From JAUWMI01 sp964454265 (GTDB lineage Bacteria > Sumerlaeota > Sumerlaeia > MWCT01 > JAUWMI01), in the NCBI GenBank assembly GCA_964454265.1, contig CAYVXD010000050.1:1-26786 (forward strand): a stretch of DNA of 26,786 bases. The letters are read 5' to 3'. The notes under the pieces are model-generated. The model did no database searches. It was not told where the DNA came from and worked only from the letters and a program-made list of their open reading frames with translations. This document shows positions 1 to 8,101 of this stretch, piece after piece. Position 1 is the stretch's first letter, and every line of letters begins with the position of its first letter. Made by a program: the position numbers and the translations under genes.

Positions 1-116
1 AATTCAAATCACGTATTTATTGCCGTCTGGTACTAGGACGCTACCGTCTCTTCCCAGTTTCACCTCTGCTCCGGGCTAGAGAAATAGCTATCTTTATATC
101 TTCGAATGCATAGTCA

Positions 117-335
117 TCAAGCTCGAGCCATTTTTGTTCCGCATTTAGGACAGTCAATAGAATAACAAGGGACTCCTACCTCATGCGAAACCGTTGCCCC
201 GCAACTGGGACAAACACACTGACCACTGGGACCAGCACCCGGCCTACTGCCACCCATTCGGCCCCTACCTCCGCCACGGCCTCCACCAGTGCCCGGGCCT
301 TGTCCAAATGGTCCAGTTCCGTCACCCCTGGGCAT
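117..335 (-). CDS. small Gly/Arg-rich zinc-ribbon protein (DUF5320-like)
   Basis: A 72-residue protein of unknown function. It begins MPRGDGTGPFGQGP, the signature start of small Gly/Pro-rich proteins found in many anaerobes (DUF5320-type), often near Mrp/NifX-type iron-sulfur or cofactor genes. A Gly/Arg-rich, probably disordered stretch (about residues 17-35) is followed by a C-terminal zinc ribbon with CPSC and CPKC knuckles plus further cysteines. The frame also has a GTG start three codons upstream at 344. I chose the ATG at 335 because an AGGAGG sequence lies 8 bases before it, and the family starts at MPRGDG. It lies 194 bases downstream of the Fur gene on the same strand, so it may have its own promoter. 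Metal or nucleic-acid binding is inference. Confidence 0.75.
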   Translation of the reverse strand: MPRGDGTGPFGQGPGTGGGRGGGRGRMGGSRPGAGPSGQCVCPSCGATVSHEVGVPCYSIDCPKCGTKMARA

Positions 336-529
336 ATTAGCCACCTCCTCTTTAATTTTAAAAATGTTTGTAAACTCTTACACTAGTCACACCTCACAGT
401 GTTAATCTCTAAAAACACGTACAATAGAGATGCGACGGCTCTCATTCCAAAGCCTTGGCTCCATCAATACCCGATATCTTCCCTGCTGCCCTGGACCGAG
501 TCTAAACACTTGTACACGGGCGGTTACTG

Positions 530-1021
530 CTATTTGAGCGTACCCGTGGCAGCTGACAGATCGGATCCTTTGAGGTCAGATAGACACTTCTCGCACAATC
601 CCAAAAAGTGTGTCTGATGGCTATCTATTTTAAAGTTATACTTCTTTGAGAGTACGTTCTCTAATTCTTTTGTAACGCGCGTCTCCTCTTCTACGAGCTC
701 GCTGAAATCAATTATCCTGCCGCACGTGGTGCATATCAGATGATGATGATGGTTTTGGTCAGGGCCAACCGCTAATTCGTACCTGGAGAGCCCATCACCA
801 AAGTCGAATTTAAAAATCAAGCCTATTTGGCATAACAACTCCAAGGTGCGATACACAGTAGCCAGTCCAATTGCCGGATATTTTTTATAAACGGCATGAT
901 AAAGATCTTCCGCGCTAAAATGCTTATTGGCTTTTCTGAGTGCCTCAAGAATTGCCTGCCTGGGTATGGTTAACCTATAACCGTATTCTCTAAGTGTTTG
1001 ATTTAACCAAGCTGGTTGCAT
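530..1021 (-). CDS. fur: Fur-family metal-responsive transcriptional repressor
   Basis: A 163-residue ferric-uptake-regulator-type repressor, a normal length for the family. The N-terminal winged helix (residues 1-85) includes LTIPRQAILEAL and the recognition-helix segment LATVYRTLELL. The dimerisation and metal domain has a His cluster at 91-94 followed by C97-x2-C100, and a second pair C143-x2-C146; these are the two structural zinc knuckles of Fur/PerR proteins. A near-perfect Fur box at 1048-1062 lies 27 bases before the ATG and overlaps the predicted transcription start, so negative autoregulation is likely. No strong Shine-Dalgarno sequence is visible. The sequence alone does not separate Fur (iron) from PerR (peroxide) or Zur; the classical Fur box favours Fur. 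The symbol is tentative in that sense. Confidence 0.93.
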   Translation of the reverse strand: MQPAWLNQTLREYGYRLTIPRQAILEALRKANKHFSAEDLYHAVYKKYPAIGLATVYRTLELLCQIGLIFKFDFGDGLSRYELAVGPDQNHHHHLICTTCGRIIDFSELVEEETRVTKELENVLSKKYNFKIDSHQTHFLGLCEKCLSDLKGSDLSAATGTLK

Positions 1022-1047
1022 GATTCGGGATATTTTGGTTTTCTAAA

Positions 1048-1062
1048 TGAAAATGATTATCA
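1048..1062 (-). promoter_or_regulatory. Fur box (7-1-7 type operator)
   Basis: The 15 bases TGAAAATGATTATCA match the 7-1-7 Fur consensus TGATAATNATTATCA at 13 of 14 defined positions. The palindrome continues to the right (AAATGAT-T-ATCATTT at 1051-1065). It sits just downstream of the -10 element of the fur promoter, over the expected transcription start, which is the arrangement expected for repression. Confidence 0.85.
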
Positions 1063-1065
1063 TTT

Positions 1066-1094
1066 GTATTAAAGATAGTCCTTCCCCATGTCAA
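1066..1094 (-). promoter_or_regulatory. sigma70-type promoter of fur
   Basis: Read on the minus strand, a perfect -35 TTGACA (1089-1094) is followed after 17 bases by TAATAC (1066-1071). The expected start near 1059 lies inside the Fur box. The -35 and spacing are good; the -10 is only a partial match. Confidence 0.6.
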
Positions 1095-1366
1095 GAGAAA
1101 AAGAAAGGCTATAAATGAAGCATTTCTTTATGCTATTTGAGGAGTTAAAATTGAGAAAACAAAAAGAACTACGCTTACTATAAGTGAGGATAAACCAATA
1201 AATTTAAGTCTATAATTTTGATAATAGATATGTCGGGGAAAAATGAACAATGGAATTCAATTTAATTGTTGATTTCAGACGTCTGCGCCGGATGGCCAGA
1301 GTAGCAAGGCATATGCCGGCCTAAGACGAGATTTCATTAAGGGGGACGAGAACTATTTCATGCCTC

Positions 1367-2971
1367 TCAGATATCGCCTGGGATGTCCAGAATTGGCTTG
1401 CGTGGATGTTCCGCCGCGCTCTCCAGATCAATGGTCACTTCCCTCGTCTCCCCTGCGGTAAGAGTCACTTTAGCGCCGCCGATCAGATGTCCTGGCGCAC
1501 CTGCGACTTGTCGCTCGCTCATGGCAAGGGCATGAACGTAATACGTACCTGCGGGAACATTTTCCAACTTGCACGCCCTATCTACTAATTCCTCCTCACT
1601 TATCTCATTGAGGCCTTTGGAGAGAAAACCTGGCAGGCTTACTCCGTACGGTGGTTTCTCCCCTGATGCTGGTTTCAAGAAGAACATTCCTAGCGCAATG
1701 CAATCAATACTTAGCGAAAGGATGCGACCATCCTCAGGATGCACCAGCCCATAGGCCTTCTCTCCCGCAGGTGAAGTTGCCAGGAATAACAATAGTGGCC
1801 ATTTAGCGGAGGCTTTCACGATGAGCGTTGCGCCATCCGCGGTCGGACGAAGATTGACTTCAGTTATTGTCCCTCTCCTGAGCGCGACATCTTTGGCACA
1901 GCCGAGTATTCTGATTAGGCCAGGCCATGCGACATACGCGCACACATTACACGGTCCTTCCGTCAGAGACGTGATCTCATAATGACCCTCTTTATCCGTG
2001 GTGGCGCGGCCTATTGGCAAGTGAGCCTGAAGAGGCGAAAGCTTGCCCTTAACAGATGCTATCACGGTTACCCCTTCGATCGGCTTGCTCGTTCCAAGAT
2101 CCCGGATGGCACGTTCGCCGTCCAGCACCACGCCTGAAACTCCAGCACCCGGGGCAAGAGAAATTTCCTGCGTGACTTCGCGCTGGTCTGGGTTAAGCGT
2201 GATCCCTTTGACGGCTTTTGGCAGAAAATACGGGTGCGTCACGCGCAGCCAGTGCCTCCCAAACGCAATTCCCTCCAGCGCGAATGCGCCTGAATCGTCT
2301 GTTTTCGTTTCCGCTAGACGCCCCTCCACTCTGAAGCCCGGCAATTTGTGCCACGCAGCGTCGCCCATGGGATCATTGAGTACAACCATAGCTCCAGGGA
2401 TTGACTTTTGCGAATCCGCGTCCACTACACGTCCGTGGATTCTCCCTCCAGGCTGAAGCTCAAAGACCAGGGGCTCTTCTGTCCATAATTGCGACGAGCG
2501 CCCGCGTTTCGGACCACGAAGCACGTAATCCCACACAATGCCATGCACGTAGCCGTCGGCCTTCACAACTAGCGCGCATGCATCTCCTGCAATCTCCGCG
2601 AGCACAAATTGGCCTGCCTCGGAAATGAACTCCCGCGTCGCAGTAATCGCAAAATCCGTTGACCGAGGGTCGGTGCCATAATCCCTCACTGGCGGCGAAA
2701 GCATCACCGTAAATTGTGGAATCGGCTTCCCTGTTTTCGCATCGACTACCTTCCCCTGAATCACTCGCTGGGCCTTGGCTTTTGACGCCTCCTCAGCCGG
2801 CACTGCTTGTAAATCTATAGTATTCGCAGACGCTATTTCCGCTGAGCCTACATTCCCCGGTCGCCTATCTGTAGCACCATGCACTTCTTTCTGTTGTGCC
2901 TTGCCGACCAGGCAGAAAGCAACCATCACTCCCGCTATTAAGGCTTTCGCCCAAACACTCATCATACGCAT
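1367..2971 (-). CDS. secreted carboxypeptidase-regulatory-like repeat protein
   Basis: A 534-residue exported protein. The hydrophobic segment after the start (roughly residues 5-26, ending in GKAQ) is a signal peptide. The mature part has at least three consecutive beta-sandwich repeats of the CarboxypepD_reg type, recognised by the pattern G-x-V-V-D-x(3)-G-K-P-I-P: one at about 70-170 (IQGKVVDAKTGKPIP), one at about 175-270 (IHGRVVDADSQKSIP) and one at about 275-375 (VSGVVLDGE...KPIEGVTV). A further beta-rich tail follows. There is no peptidase catalytic motif, so it is probably a structural or binding protein of the cell surface. Two starts are adjacent, GTG at 2974 and ATG at 2971; AAGGAG seven bases before the ATG favours the latter. 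The function is not known. Confidence 0.8.
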   Translation of the reverse strand: MRMMSVWAKALIAGVMVAFCLVGKAQQKEVHGATDRRPGNVGSAEIASANTIDLQAVPAEEASKAKAQRVIQGKVVDAKTGKPIPQFTVMLSPPVRDYGTDPRSTDFAITATREFISEAGQFVLAEIAGDACALVVKADGYVHGIVWDYVLRGPKRGRSSQLWTEEPLVFELQPGGRIHGRVVDADSQKSIPGAMVVLNDPMGDAAWHKLPGFRVEGRLAETKTDDSGAFALEGIAFGRHWLRVTHPYFLPKAVKGITLNPDQREVTQEISLAPGAGVSGVVLDGERAIRDLGTSKPIEGVTVIASVKGKLSPLQAHLPIGRATTDKEGHYEITSLTEGPCNVCAYVAWPGLIRILGCAKDVALRRGTITEVNLRPTADGATLIVKASAKWPLLLFLATSPAGEKAYGLVHPEDGRILSLSIDCIALGMFFLKPASGEKPPYGVSLPGFLSKGLNEISEEELVDRACKLENVPAGTYYVHALAMSERQVAGAPGHLIGGAKVTLTAGETREVTIDLESAAEHPRKPILDIPGDI

Positions 2972-2996
2972 CACATTTCTCCTTTACCAGAATTCT

Positions 2997-3018
2997 TGTC
3001 TTTAGCTACTTAAAGACA
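2997..3018. repeat. 8-bp inverted repeat with 6-base loop
   Basis: Arms TGTCTTTA and TAAAGACA are separated by GCTACT. It lies 26 bases upstream of the start of the secreted repeat protein and 53 bases past the stop of the radical SAM gene, both on the minus strand. It lacks a trailing T-run, so an operator for the downstream gene is more likely than an intrinsic terminator. Confidence 0.45.
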
Positions 3019-3029
3019 TGGATGAACAA

Positions 3030-3049
3030 TAGCCTACATTTATAGGCGA
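3030..3049. repeat. short imperfect inverted repeat (TAGCCTA...TAGGCGA)
   Basis: Half-sites TAGCCTA and TAGGCGA are separated by 6 bases. They resemble the half-sites of the perfect palindrome at 20443-20460 (TAGCCTA-4-TAGGCTA), but with a different spacing. The site is about 60-80 bases upstream of the secreted repeat protein. It may be chance. Confidence 0.25.
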
Positions 3050-3071
3050 TGTCTGAAAGGAAATCCTGCTG

Positions 3072-3992
3072 TTAGTACAACAGAAATTCTTTATCAAATC
3101 CGCGGTGGAGGCCGAGTTCGCGGGCCATGTCAACCACCGCATTATATTCACTGAGGCGAGGTCGGCGGTTGATTTCTGGAAATTCGTGTGCGCGATAGAC
3201 CGGGCGGTACTGGAACATTATGTTGACGTAGCTATCAGCGGACAGGTCGTGAGCAATAAACTCGAGTGTACGACGGCTTCCCGCAACGTCGCCGGGCATG
3301 ACAAGGTGGCGAATCAAAACGCCGCGTTCAGCGACACCACGTGCATCGGTTTTAAGCACGCCAACCTGGCGATGCATTTCTCGCAACGCAGCTGTGCAGC
3401 GCTCAAAATAGTCAGGTGCATTCGAGTACTTCTTCGCCTGTTCCAAGTCGCTGTACTTCATGTCGGGCATATAGATGTCAACGATGCCTTCTAGCAGGCG
3501 GATGACTTCGAGGCTTTCGTAGCCGCCACAGTTGTAGACAATGGGAACCGTGAGCCCATTTCCCGCAGCCAACTGGATCGCTTTCGTGAGCTGGGGCGTG
3601 TAGTGAGTGGGCGTGACGAAGTTAATATTATGGCAGCCGCGCTTCTGGAGATAGAGCATGCCTTTGACAATTTCATCAACCGCCATCACGGTGCCGGAGC
3701 CAAGATGGCTGATATCGTAGTTCTGGCAGAAGAGACAGCCGAGATTGCAGTGGGTGAGAAATATTGTGCCGGAGCCGTGGTGGCCGACCAGTTCAGGCTC
3801 TTCGCCAAAGTGCGAGCCAATGCTGGAGACCATTACGTCGGCAGTGGCTTTGCAGAAGCCGACCTCGCCCTTAAGGCGGTTAATGCGGCACTGGCGCGGG
3901 CATAGCTCGCAGGACTCGAGAATCTTGTAAAGTGTCTGAATGCGCTGGTCGAATTCTTCAGGCGCAAGATTCCGATAAGCGGCTTTGAACAT
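3072..3992 (-). CDS. radical SAM protein, PflX-type (COG1313)
   Basis: A 306-residue radical S-adenosylmethionine protein of the group related to pyruvate-formate-lyase activating enzymes (COG1313, 'PflX'). The radical SAM cluster motif is C82-x3-C86-x2-C89 in THCNLGCLFCQNY. An N-terminal Cys group (C28, C31, C35, C47, in CELCPRQC and GFC) is typical of this group and may bind a further metal or cluster. The rest is the TIM-barrel part, with IVDIYMPDMKYSD and a conserved C-terminal YRP segment. The family's substrate is not established; a glycyl-radical partner is often proposed but none is in this window. The ATG at 3992 is preceded by a modest AAAGAG. The 114-residue gene lies 83 bases upstream on the same strand and may share its transcript. 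Confidence 0.88.
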   Translation of the reverse strand: MFKAAYRNLAPEEFDQRIQTLYKILESCELCPRQCRINRLKGEVGFCKATADVMVSSIGSHFGEEPELVGHHGSGTIFLTHCNLGCLFCQNYDISHLGSGTVMAVDEIVKGMLYLQKRGCHNINFVTPTHYTPQLTKAIQLAAGNGLTVPIVYNCGGYESLEVIRLLEGIVDIYMPDMKYSDLEQAKKYSNAPDYFERCTAALREMHRQVGVLKTDARGVAERGVLIRHLVMPGDVAGSRRTLEFIAHDLSADSYVNIMFQYRPVYRAHEFPEINRRPRLSEYNAVVDMARELGLHRGFDKEFLLY

Positions 3993-4075
3993 AAACGACT
4001 CTTTCTTCAGGAAATCGCAGAGATCGAATCCGCAAGAACGCGTCTTGCATGGCGTATTCGACGCTTGGACTCAGT

Positions 4076-4420
4076 TTACTTCTGCGCAGCCTGAGCTGCT
4101 TCATACTCCCCCTGCGTTACAAACTCGCCTCCCTGGATCTCGCGATTGATTTCACGCATCTGGTGATCGTAGTGTACAGCAATCCGGATAGGGTTAAAGC
4201 AGCGGCTGTCCATGGCGTCTTTCTTGAGCGAGTATGCGGGCATATCACTACCTGGTTCGGCATAGTTGTTCATGACATCAGTGCGCATATTCACACCAAC
4301 GCGAAAAATGGTGCCGCACTTTGCACACCTGATGTAAAGCCACGCCAGATGCGCGGGCGCAGCCTGCCCTGACGTTCGCGCGAATACGCGTTGCAGCGCT
4401 TTAAGGAATCTCTTCACCAT
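4076..4420 (-). CDS. small conserved hypothetical protein with zinc knuckle
   Basis: A 114-residue soluble protein without a signal peptide. The core RCAKCGTIFRVGVN (about residues 31-44), the segment YSLKKDAMDSRCFNPI and the run HYDHQMREINREIQGGEFVT fit a conserved family of small bacterial proteins that I recognise only as hypothetical ('zinc knuckle, beta-rich, ends in EIEGGEFV'). One CxxC pair plus the later Cys (in SRCFN) could bind zinc. No clear Shine-Dalgarno sequence precedes the ATG. It probably runs with the radical SAM gene 83 bases downstream. It is more than an open-frame artefact because the conserved pattern spans its whole length; its role is unknown. Confidence 0.65.
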   Translation of the reverse strand: MVKRFLKALQRVFARTSGQAAPAHLAWLYIRCAKCGTIFRVGVNMRTDVMNNYAEPGSDMPAYSLKKDAMDSRCFNPIRIAVHYDHQMREINREIQGGEFVTQGEYEAAQAAQK

Positions 4421-4505
4421 ATCGTTCTACGAAGAGTGTAAGGTCTGGTCATATCAATGGCAATATTATGAAATGGCTCACCTTTGCTTTCTATACTCCC
4501 GGGTT

Positions 4506-4520
4506 TTGAAAACGTTTCAA
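4506..4520. promoter_or_regulatory. LacI/CcpA-like operator candidate
   Basis: TTGAAAACGTTTCAA is a near-palindrome around CG and matches the cre-type consensus WTGNAANCGNWNNCW at all but one position. It lies between divergent genes, about 300 bases before the dehydrogenase and 86 bases before the small minus-strand gene. No LacI-family regulator is in the window, so this is suggestive only. Confidence 0.3.
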
Positions 4521-4711
4521 TATTCTCTCGTATCACATCAAGTGCGGAGGATCAAACCCAAAATTGCACCGGAATGAATACACAATGGCTAAAAAGAGTA
4601 TTAGCATCTGGAAGAATGGTGGTCGCTGGAAACAGTCTCGATTTCATCGAATCAAAGTGCACTCTTTCGGTGCTCAATGAAACAAAGAAGACAGCTATTT
4701 GCTTAAAATTC

Positions 4712-4740
4712 TTGACATTTTGGCTGGATGAGTCATTCTG
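4712..4740 (+). promoter_or_regulatory. possible promoter of the sugar-nucleotide operon
   Basis: CTTGACA (TTGACA at 4712-4717) is a perfect -35 about 100 bases before the dehydrogenase ATG, but the hexamer 17 bases on (ATTCTG) is a poor -10. TATAAG at 4748-4753 is a better -10 with a weak -35 (TGGATG). One of the two may be used. Confidence 0.3.
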
Positions 4741-4818
4741 CATGGTTTATAAGATTAACAGACGCAAGGCTGCAGTGGAAGTTTCTTGCGTAATACATCC
4801 TGAAGAAAGGAGTTACCA

Positions 4819-6456
4819 ATGTCGGTTTCTGTGAGTCCTCAAGGAGAATCCTTTCCCCTTCCAACAGCTGAGGAGGAAGAAAAAGAATACAAGCGACTTG
4901 AAAATCTGGCAGCCCAGAAGCGAGCGGAAGGCAGGGAGATCGTTGTAGTACTCGGTCTGGGTTTTGTAGGAGCGGTAATGGCCACGGTAGTGGCAGATAG
5001 TATTGACAAAAAGACCGGAAAGCCCGGGAAATTCGTGATTGGCCTGCAGCGGCCATCACGACGCTCGTACTGGAAGATCCCGGTGCTTAATCGCGGCATC
5101 GCGCCGGTTGAGTCGGAAGATCCTGAAGTACCCGAGATGATTCAGCGCACAGTGGTAGAGAAGCAAACCTTGACCGCAACGTTTACCAATGAAGCTCTTC
5201 GGCTTGCAGACGTGGTAATCGTGGACGTACAGTGCGACTATATAAAAAACGATCTTGGAAATTTGAGCGACGGCTACGCGGACATGGAAGCACTCAAGCA
5301 ATCATTCTACGTTATCGGCCAAAAAATTCCGCCCGAAGCGCTGGTTCTCATTGAGACAACAGTGGCCCCCGGAACAACCGAGCACGTGGCGTTGCCGATT
5401 CTCAGGGAAGAATTCAGCAAGCGGGGCATTTCCTCTACGCCCGTGCTTGCACACTCGTATGAGCGCGTGATGCCAGGTAAAGAATACGTTCGGTCAATTC
5501 GGGATTTCTGGCGTGTGTGTGCCGGCATTGACGAAAGGAGCCGCGATCGCGTCGTAAAATTCCTTACGGAGGTTCTCAATACTGAGGAATATCCCATGAC
5601 TGTGATGGACTCACCCATTGAATCAGAGACCACGAAGATTATGGAAAACAGCTGGCGCGCAACGATCCTGGCGTTCATGGCAGAATGGGGACTATACGCT
5701 GAGAAGACTGGCGTGGATCTGGTGAAGGTGGTGAAGGCCATCAAGGTGCGGCCCACGCACTGTAACATTCTCTTTGCCGGCCCTGGTGTGGGTGGCTACT
5801 GTCTGCCAAAAGACGGAGGGCTTGGGGTTTGGGCCTATAAGAATGTTCTCGACTTTCAGGACGACATTTTCAAAATCACGTCGCTCGCGATTGATATTAA
5901 CGACACGAAGGCGCTGCACGCAGCCGATCTGGTTGAAGAAGCACTCAAGGAGATGGGCAAAAAGATCAAGGGAGCCAAGGTGCTAATTCTGGGGGCGGCG
6001 TATCGCGAGGATGTTGGCGACACGCGGTATTCCGCATCGGAAATGATCGTGCGCAAACTGGCGGAACTTGGCGTCGAAGTCTCTGCGCATGATCCGTACG
6101 TCAAGAGCTGGTGGGAATTCGAGACGCAGGATGAGAACCCCAAGCACTCGTGGGCACGTTTTTTCAAGAACCAGGCCAAGCTCAAGGAGTTAAAGGTTCA
6201 AAAAGATCTCGATGCAGCGCTGAAGGGCATGGATGCAGTAGTGTTTGCTGCAAGACATAAGGCATACCTTGGTCTTGAGCCACAGCACGTTGTCCGGAGC
6301 GTAGGGCAGCCAGTAGCTATTCTGGATTGCTTTGGGATATTGCTGGATAAAACCATCGCCGAGTACCTGCGCCTGGGTTGTGCGGTTCGCGCCATGGGGC
6401 GGGGTCATATCGCGCGCATGAAAGTCAAAATCGCTGTGAAGAAACGCACACCATAG
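4819..6456 (+). CDS. nucleotide-sugar (UDP-sugar/GDP-mannose type) dehydrogenase
   Basis: A 545-residue NAD-dependent dehydrogenase of the UDP-glucose/GDP-mannose family, which oxidises the C6 hydroxyl of an NDP-sugar to a carboxylate in two steps. The Rossmann motif VVVLGLGFVGAVMA (about residues 43-56) binds NAD. ETTVAPGTTE is the conserved segment near the substrate site, and the helical linker has MENSWRATILAF (about 275). C328 in GPGVGGYCLPKD is the catalytic cysteine. The C-terminal third, from KVLILGAAYREDVGDTR, is the UDP-binding domain. It is longer than usual (about 400-450) because of a charged N-terminal extension and insertions near 55-75 and 395-440. AAAGGAG lies before the ATG. 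The next gene starts 35 bases on, so the two are probably co-transcribed. The sugar cannot be told from sequence. Confidence 0.92.
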   Translation: MSVSVSPQGESFPLPTAEEEEKEYKRLENLAAQKRAEGREIVVVLGLGFVGAVMATVVADSIDKKTGKPGKFVIGLQRPSRRSYWKIPVLNRGIAPVESEDPEVPEMIQRTVVEKQTLTATFTNEALRLADVVIVDVQCDYIKNDLGNLSDGYADMEALKQSFYVIGQKIPPEALVLIETTVAPGTTEHVALPILREEFSKRGISSTPVLAHSYERVMPGKEYVRSIRDFWRVCAGIDERSRDRVVKFLTEVLNTEEYPMTVMDSPIESETTKIMENSWRATILAFMAEWGLYAEKTGVDLVKVVKAIKVRPTHCNILFAGPGVGGYCLPKDGGLGVWAYKNVLDFQDDIFKITSLAIDINDTKALHAADLVEEALKEMGKKIKGAKVLILGAAYREDVGDTRYSASEMIVRKLAELGVEVSAHDPYVKSWWEFETQDENPKHSWARFFKNQAKLKELKVQKDLDAALKGMDAVVFAARHKAYLGLEPQHVVRSVGQPVAILDCFGILLDKTIAEYLRLGCAVRAMGRGHIARMKVKIAVKKRTP

Positions 6457-6490
6457 CGCTCTAACGCCGGACTCCACTTCTCGCCAAACC

Positions 6491-8101
6491 ATGAATTCAC
6501 CGAGCTATAAGCAGTGGGATCGCTCTACGCCTCGCGGTCGCCAGATTGTCCATTGTATTCGCGTTCGTGCGGAGGCACTCCGAACGCAATCTGTCACGGT
6601 ACTTCCTGTGGCTGCCCCACCGGTTAGGTCTACGAAGCACATGGAGATCGTTGCCTCTGCATTTCGTCGTATAAAAAATAGCGACGAACGCGGCATTCGC
6701 GGAGAAGAGAGCAATAACCCGGTTTTGGTGGTCCTGCGTGGATATGGTGATCAAGAGGCTGAGACCGCAGTGCTTCGCTGCGGAAACCAGATTCTCCTGG
6801 GCCACGATACATTTGAATTCCACACGCTTCAGTCACTTGTGCGCGAGCGCAATCTCATCGTCAGGATTTCGCAAGCTAATCCCATGGAGCAGCATTTCAG
6901 TGTGCATAATGTAGCAGAGCAGCAGATCAAGCAGTTGGTGGAGCGGCTTGTGGCAGCTGGCCGACTTCTTTACTCTGTGCCAGCGGGTGCACCCGCACCA
7001 ACACGAATTGGCCAATCCTCTATTCTGGTAGAGCCCGGCCTTCCTGTGAGCTTTGCGAGCACATCCGAGACGCTGCCTTCGCTCTGTGAGCACCACGACG
7101 CGATGGCGGGTATCAATGGTGGATTCTTTCTTAATATGCCCGAGGAATTGACCACTATTCATAGCGCCATGAACGATGTAGTGGGTCTTTTCCTGGCTGA
7201 TGGGAAATTGAACCCTCCGCCGATATACTACCGCGGGGTAATTTTCTTTCTGCAACAGGGAGGACCAGAGATACGACGAATGGGCATGTGGGATGTGATC
7301 TTCGAGTTTCCGCAGGGGTTTCGTTTTCAGCCTCGTCTGAAAGCGACTGGCTCCGATAAGAAAACCCATGCTTGCCTCGTTAATCCGAAAGAACGCGGCA
7401 TCACAAAAGAACCGATCATCTACACTCGCGCTTTTGGCGCGAAAACGCCAGAACTTCCCGGCGCCTACGACCTTGTTATCCTTGGGGATCAGGTGGTTGA
7501 GATTTGCGAAGGCGGAAATACATTTATCCCCTACAACGGATTTGTCCTTTGCCTCGGAAAGCAGTTTCCCGCATTGAAAGAACTACTCGAAGATCTTCAA
7601 TTGGAGACACAACGCAGCCGTATCCGGTATCAACTGCAGGATTCAGCACTTGTGAATCGAGTGTCTGCCGGACTGGGCGCTGGCCCAGTACTGCTTCTGG
7701 GAGGCAAGAAGCAAATGCCGGTCGAGCGCAGGCATTTACCTCTGGCAAAGGAAGAATTCAGGACGCCGCAGCTTCCACCTTCACGGTTTGACTGCTATGG
7801 CCGAGGTGCACTCTACTACCATCCAAGAAGCGCAATAGGCATTACCCGCGAAGGGGATCTTGTGCTGGTGACAGTTGACGATGATCGGCAGGTGCATCTG
7901 CCTGGAGAGAAACGAATCAGCATCGGCGCGACACTGCCGGAGCTGGCCGATATTCTCCAGTCGCTTGGTGCCGTGGATGCGCTGAACCTTGATGGCGGAG
8001 GATCCGCCACGCTTTGGCATAGTGGCCAGGTTGTTAATCGTCCGTCAGATGGCACGCCGCGTCTAATTTCAACGGCCATAGTGGTGAAAGAAACGTCATG
8101 A
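6491..8101 (+). CDS. phosphodiester glycosidase (NAGPA-like) domain protein
   Basis: A 536-residue protein. Its second half is the phosphodiester glycosidase/NAGPA domain (Pfam PF09992), a family that includes the mammalian enzyme uncovering mannose-6-phosphate by removing GlcNAc from a phosphodiester. Family marks are GINGGFF (NGGFF at 209-213) and the C-terminal ALNLDGGGSATLW (D501-G-G-G-S505), followed by the typical RLISTAIVV ending. The first 190 residues are unassigned. Most bacterial members are exported, but no signal peptide or membrane segment is visible here, so it appears cytoplasmic. No clear Shine-Dalgarno sequence precedes the ATG at 6491; an in-frame ATG at 6641 is an alternative start. 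Its stop overlaps the next gene's start by four bases (ATGA), which shows coupling with the nucleotidyltransferase. Confidence 0.85.
   Translation: MNSPSYKQWDRSTPRGRQIVHCIRVRAEALRTQSVTVLPVAAPPVRSTKHMEIVASAFRRIKNSDERGIRGEESNNPVLVVLRGYGDQEAETAVLRCGNQILLGHDTFEFHTLQSLVRERNLIVRISQANPMEQHFSVHNVAEQQIKQLVERLVAAGRLLYSVPAGAPAPTRIGQSSILVEPGLPVSFASTSETLPSLCEHHDAMAGINGGFFLNMPEELTTIHSAMNDVVGLFLADGKLNPPPIYYRGVIFFLQQGGPEIRRMGMWDVIFEFPQGFRFQPRLKATGSDKKTHACLVNPKERGITKEPIIYTRAFGAKTPELPGAYDLVILGDQVVEICEGGNTFIPYNGFVLCLGKQFPALKELLEDLQLETQRSRIRYQLQDSALVNRVSAGLGAGPVLLLGGKKQMPVERRHLPLAKEEFRTPQLPPSRFDCYGRGALYYHPRSAIGITREGDLVLVTVDDDRQVHLPGEKRISIGATLPELADILQSLGAVDALNLDGGGSATLWHSGQVVNRPSDGTPRLISTAIVVKETS

Larger units (their letters stand above)
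1022..1366. other. intergenic region carrying the fur control region
   Basis: This is 345 AT-rich bases between the start of fur and the end of the next gene upstream on the minus strand. The fur-proximal part (1048-1094) holds the Fur box and a sigma70-type promoter. I found no convincing open reading frame, RNA gene or repeat in the remaining 270 bases. Confidence 0.6.
4421..4818. other. divergent intergenic region before the sugar-nucleotide genes
   Basis: This is 398 bases between genes transcribed away from each other. It holds a LacI-type operator-like palindrome at 4506-4520 and a TTGACA element at 4712. A 116-codon open frame covers most of it on the plus strand, but it runs into the start of the dehydrogenase gene in another frame and resembles nothing I know, so I do not call it. 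Confidence 0.5.

Noticed and set aside
1..110. Possible end of a gene on the minus strand (a short frame ending in a TGA near base 4)
   Set aside because: Only about 22 codons between stops and no recognisable sequence; it cannot be called without the flanking DNA.
4484..4834. 116-codon plus-strand frame in the divergent intergenic region
   Set aside because: No recognisable motif or Shine-Dalgarno sequence. It overlaps the start and ribosome site of the dehydrogenase in another frame.
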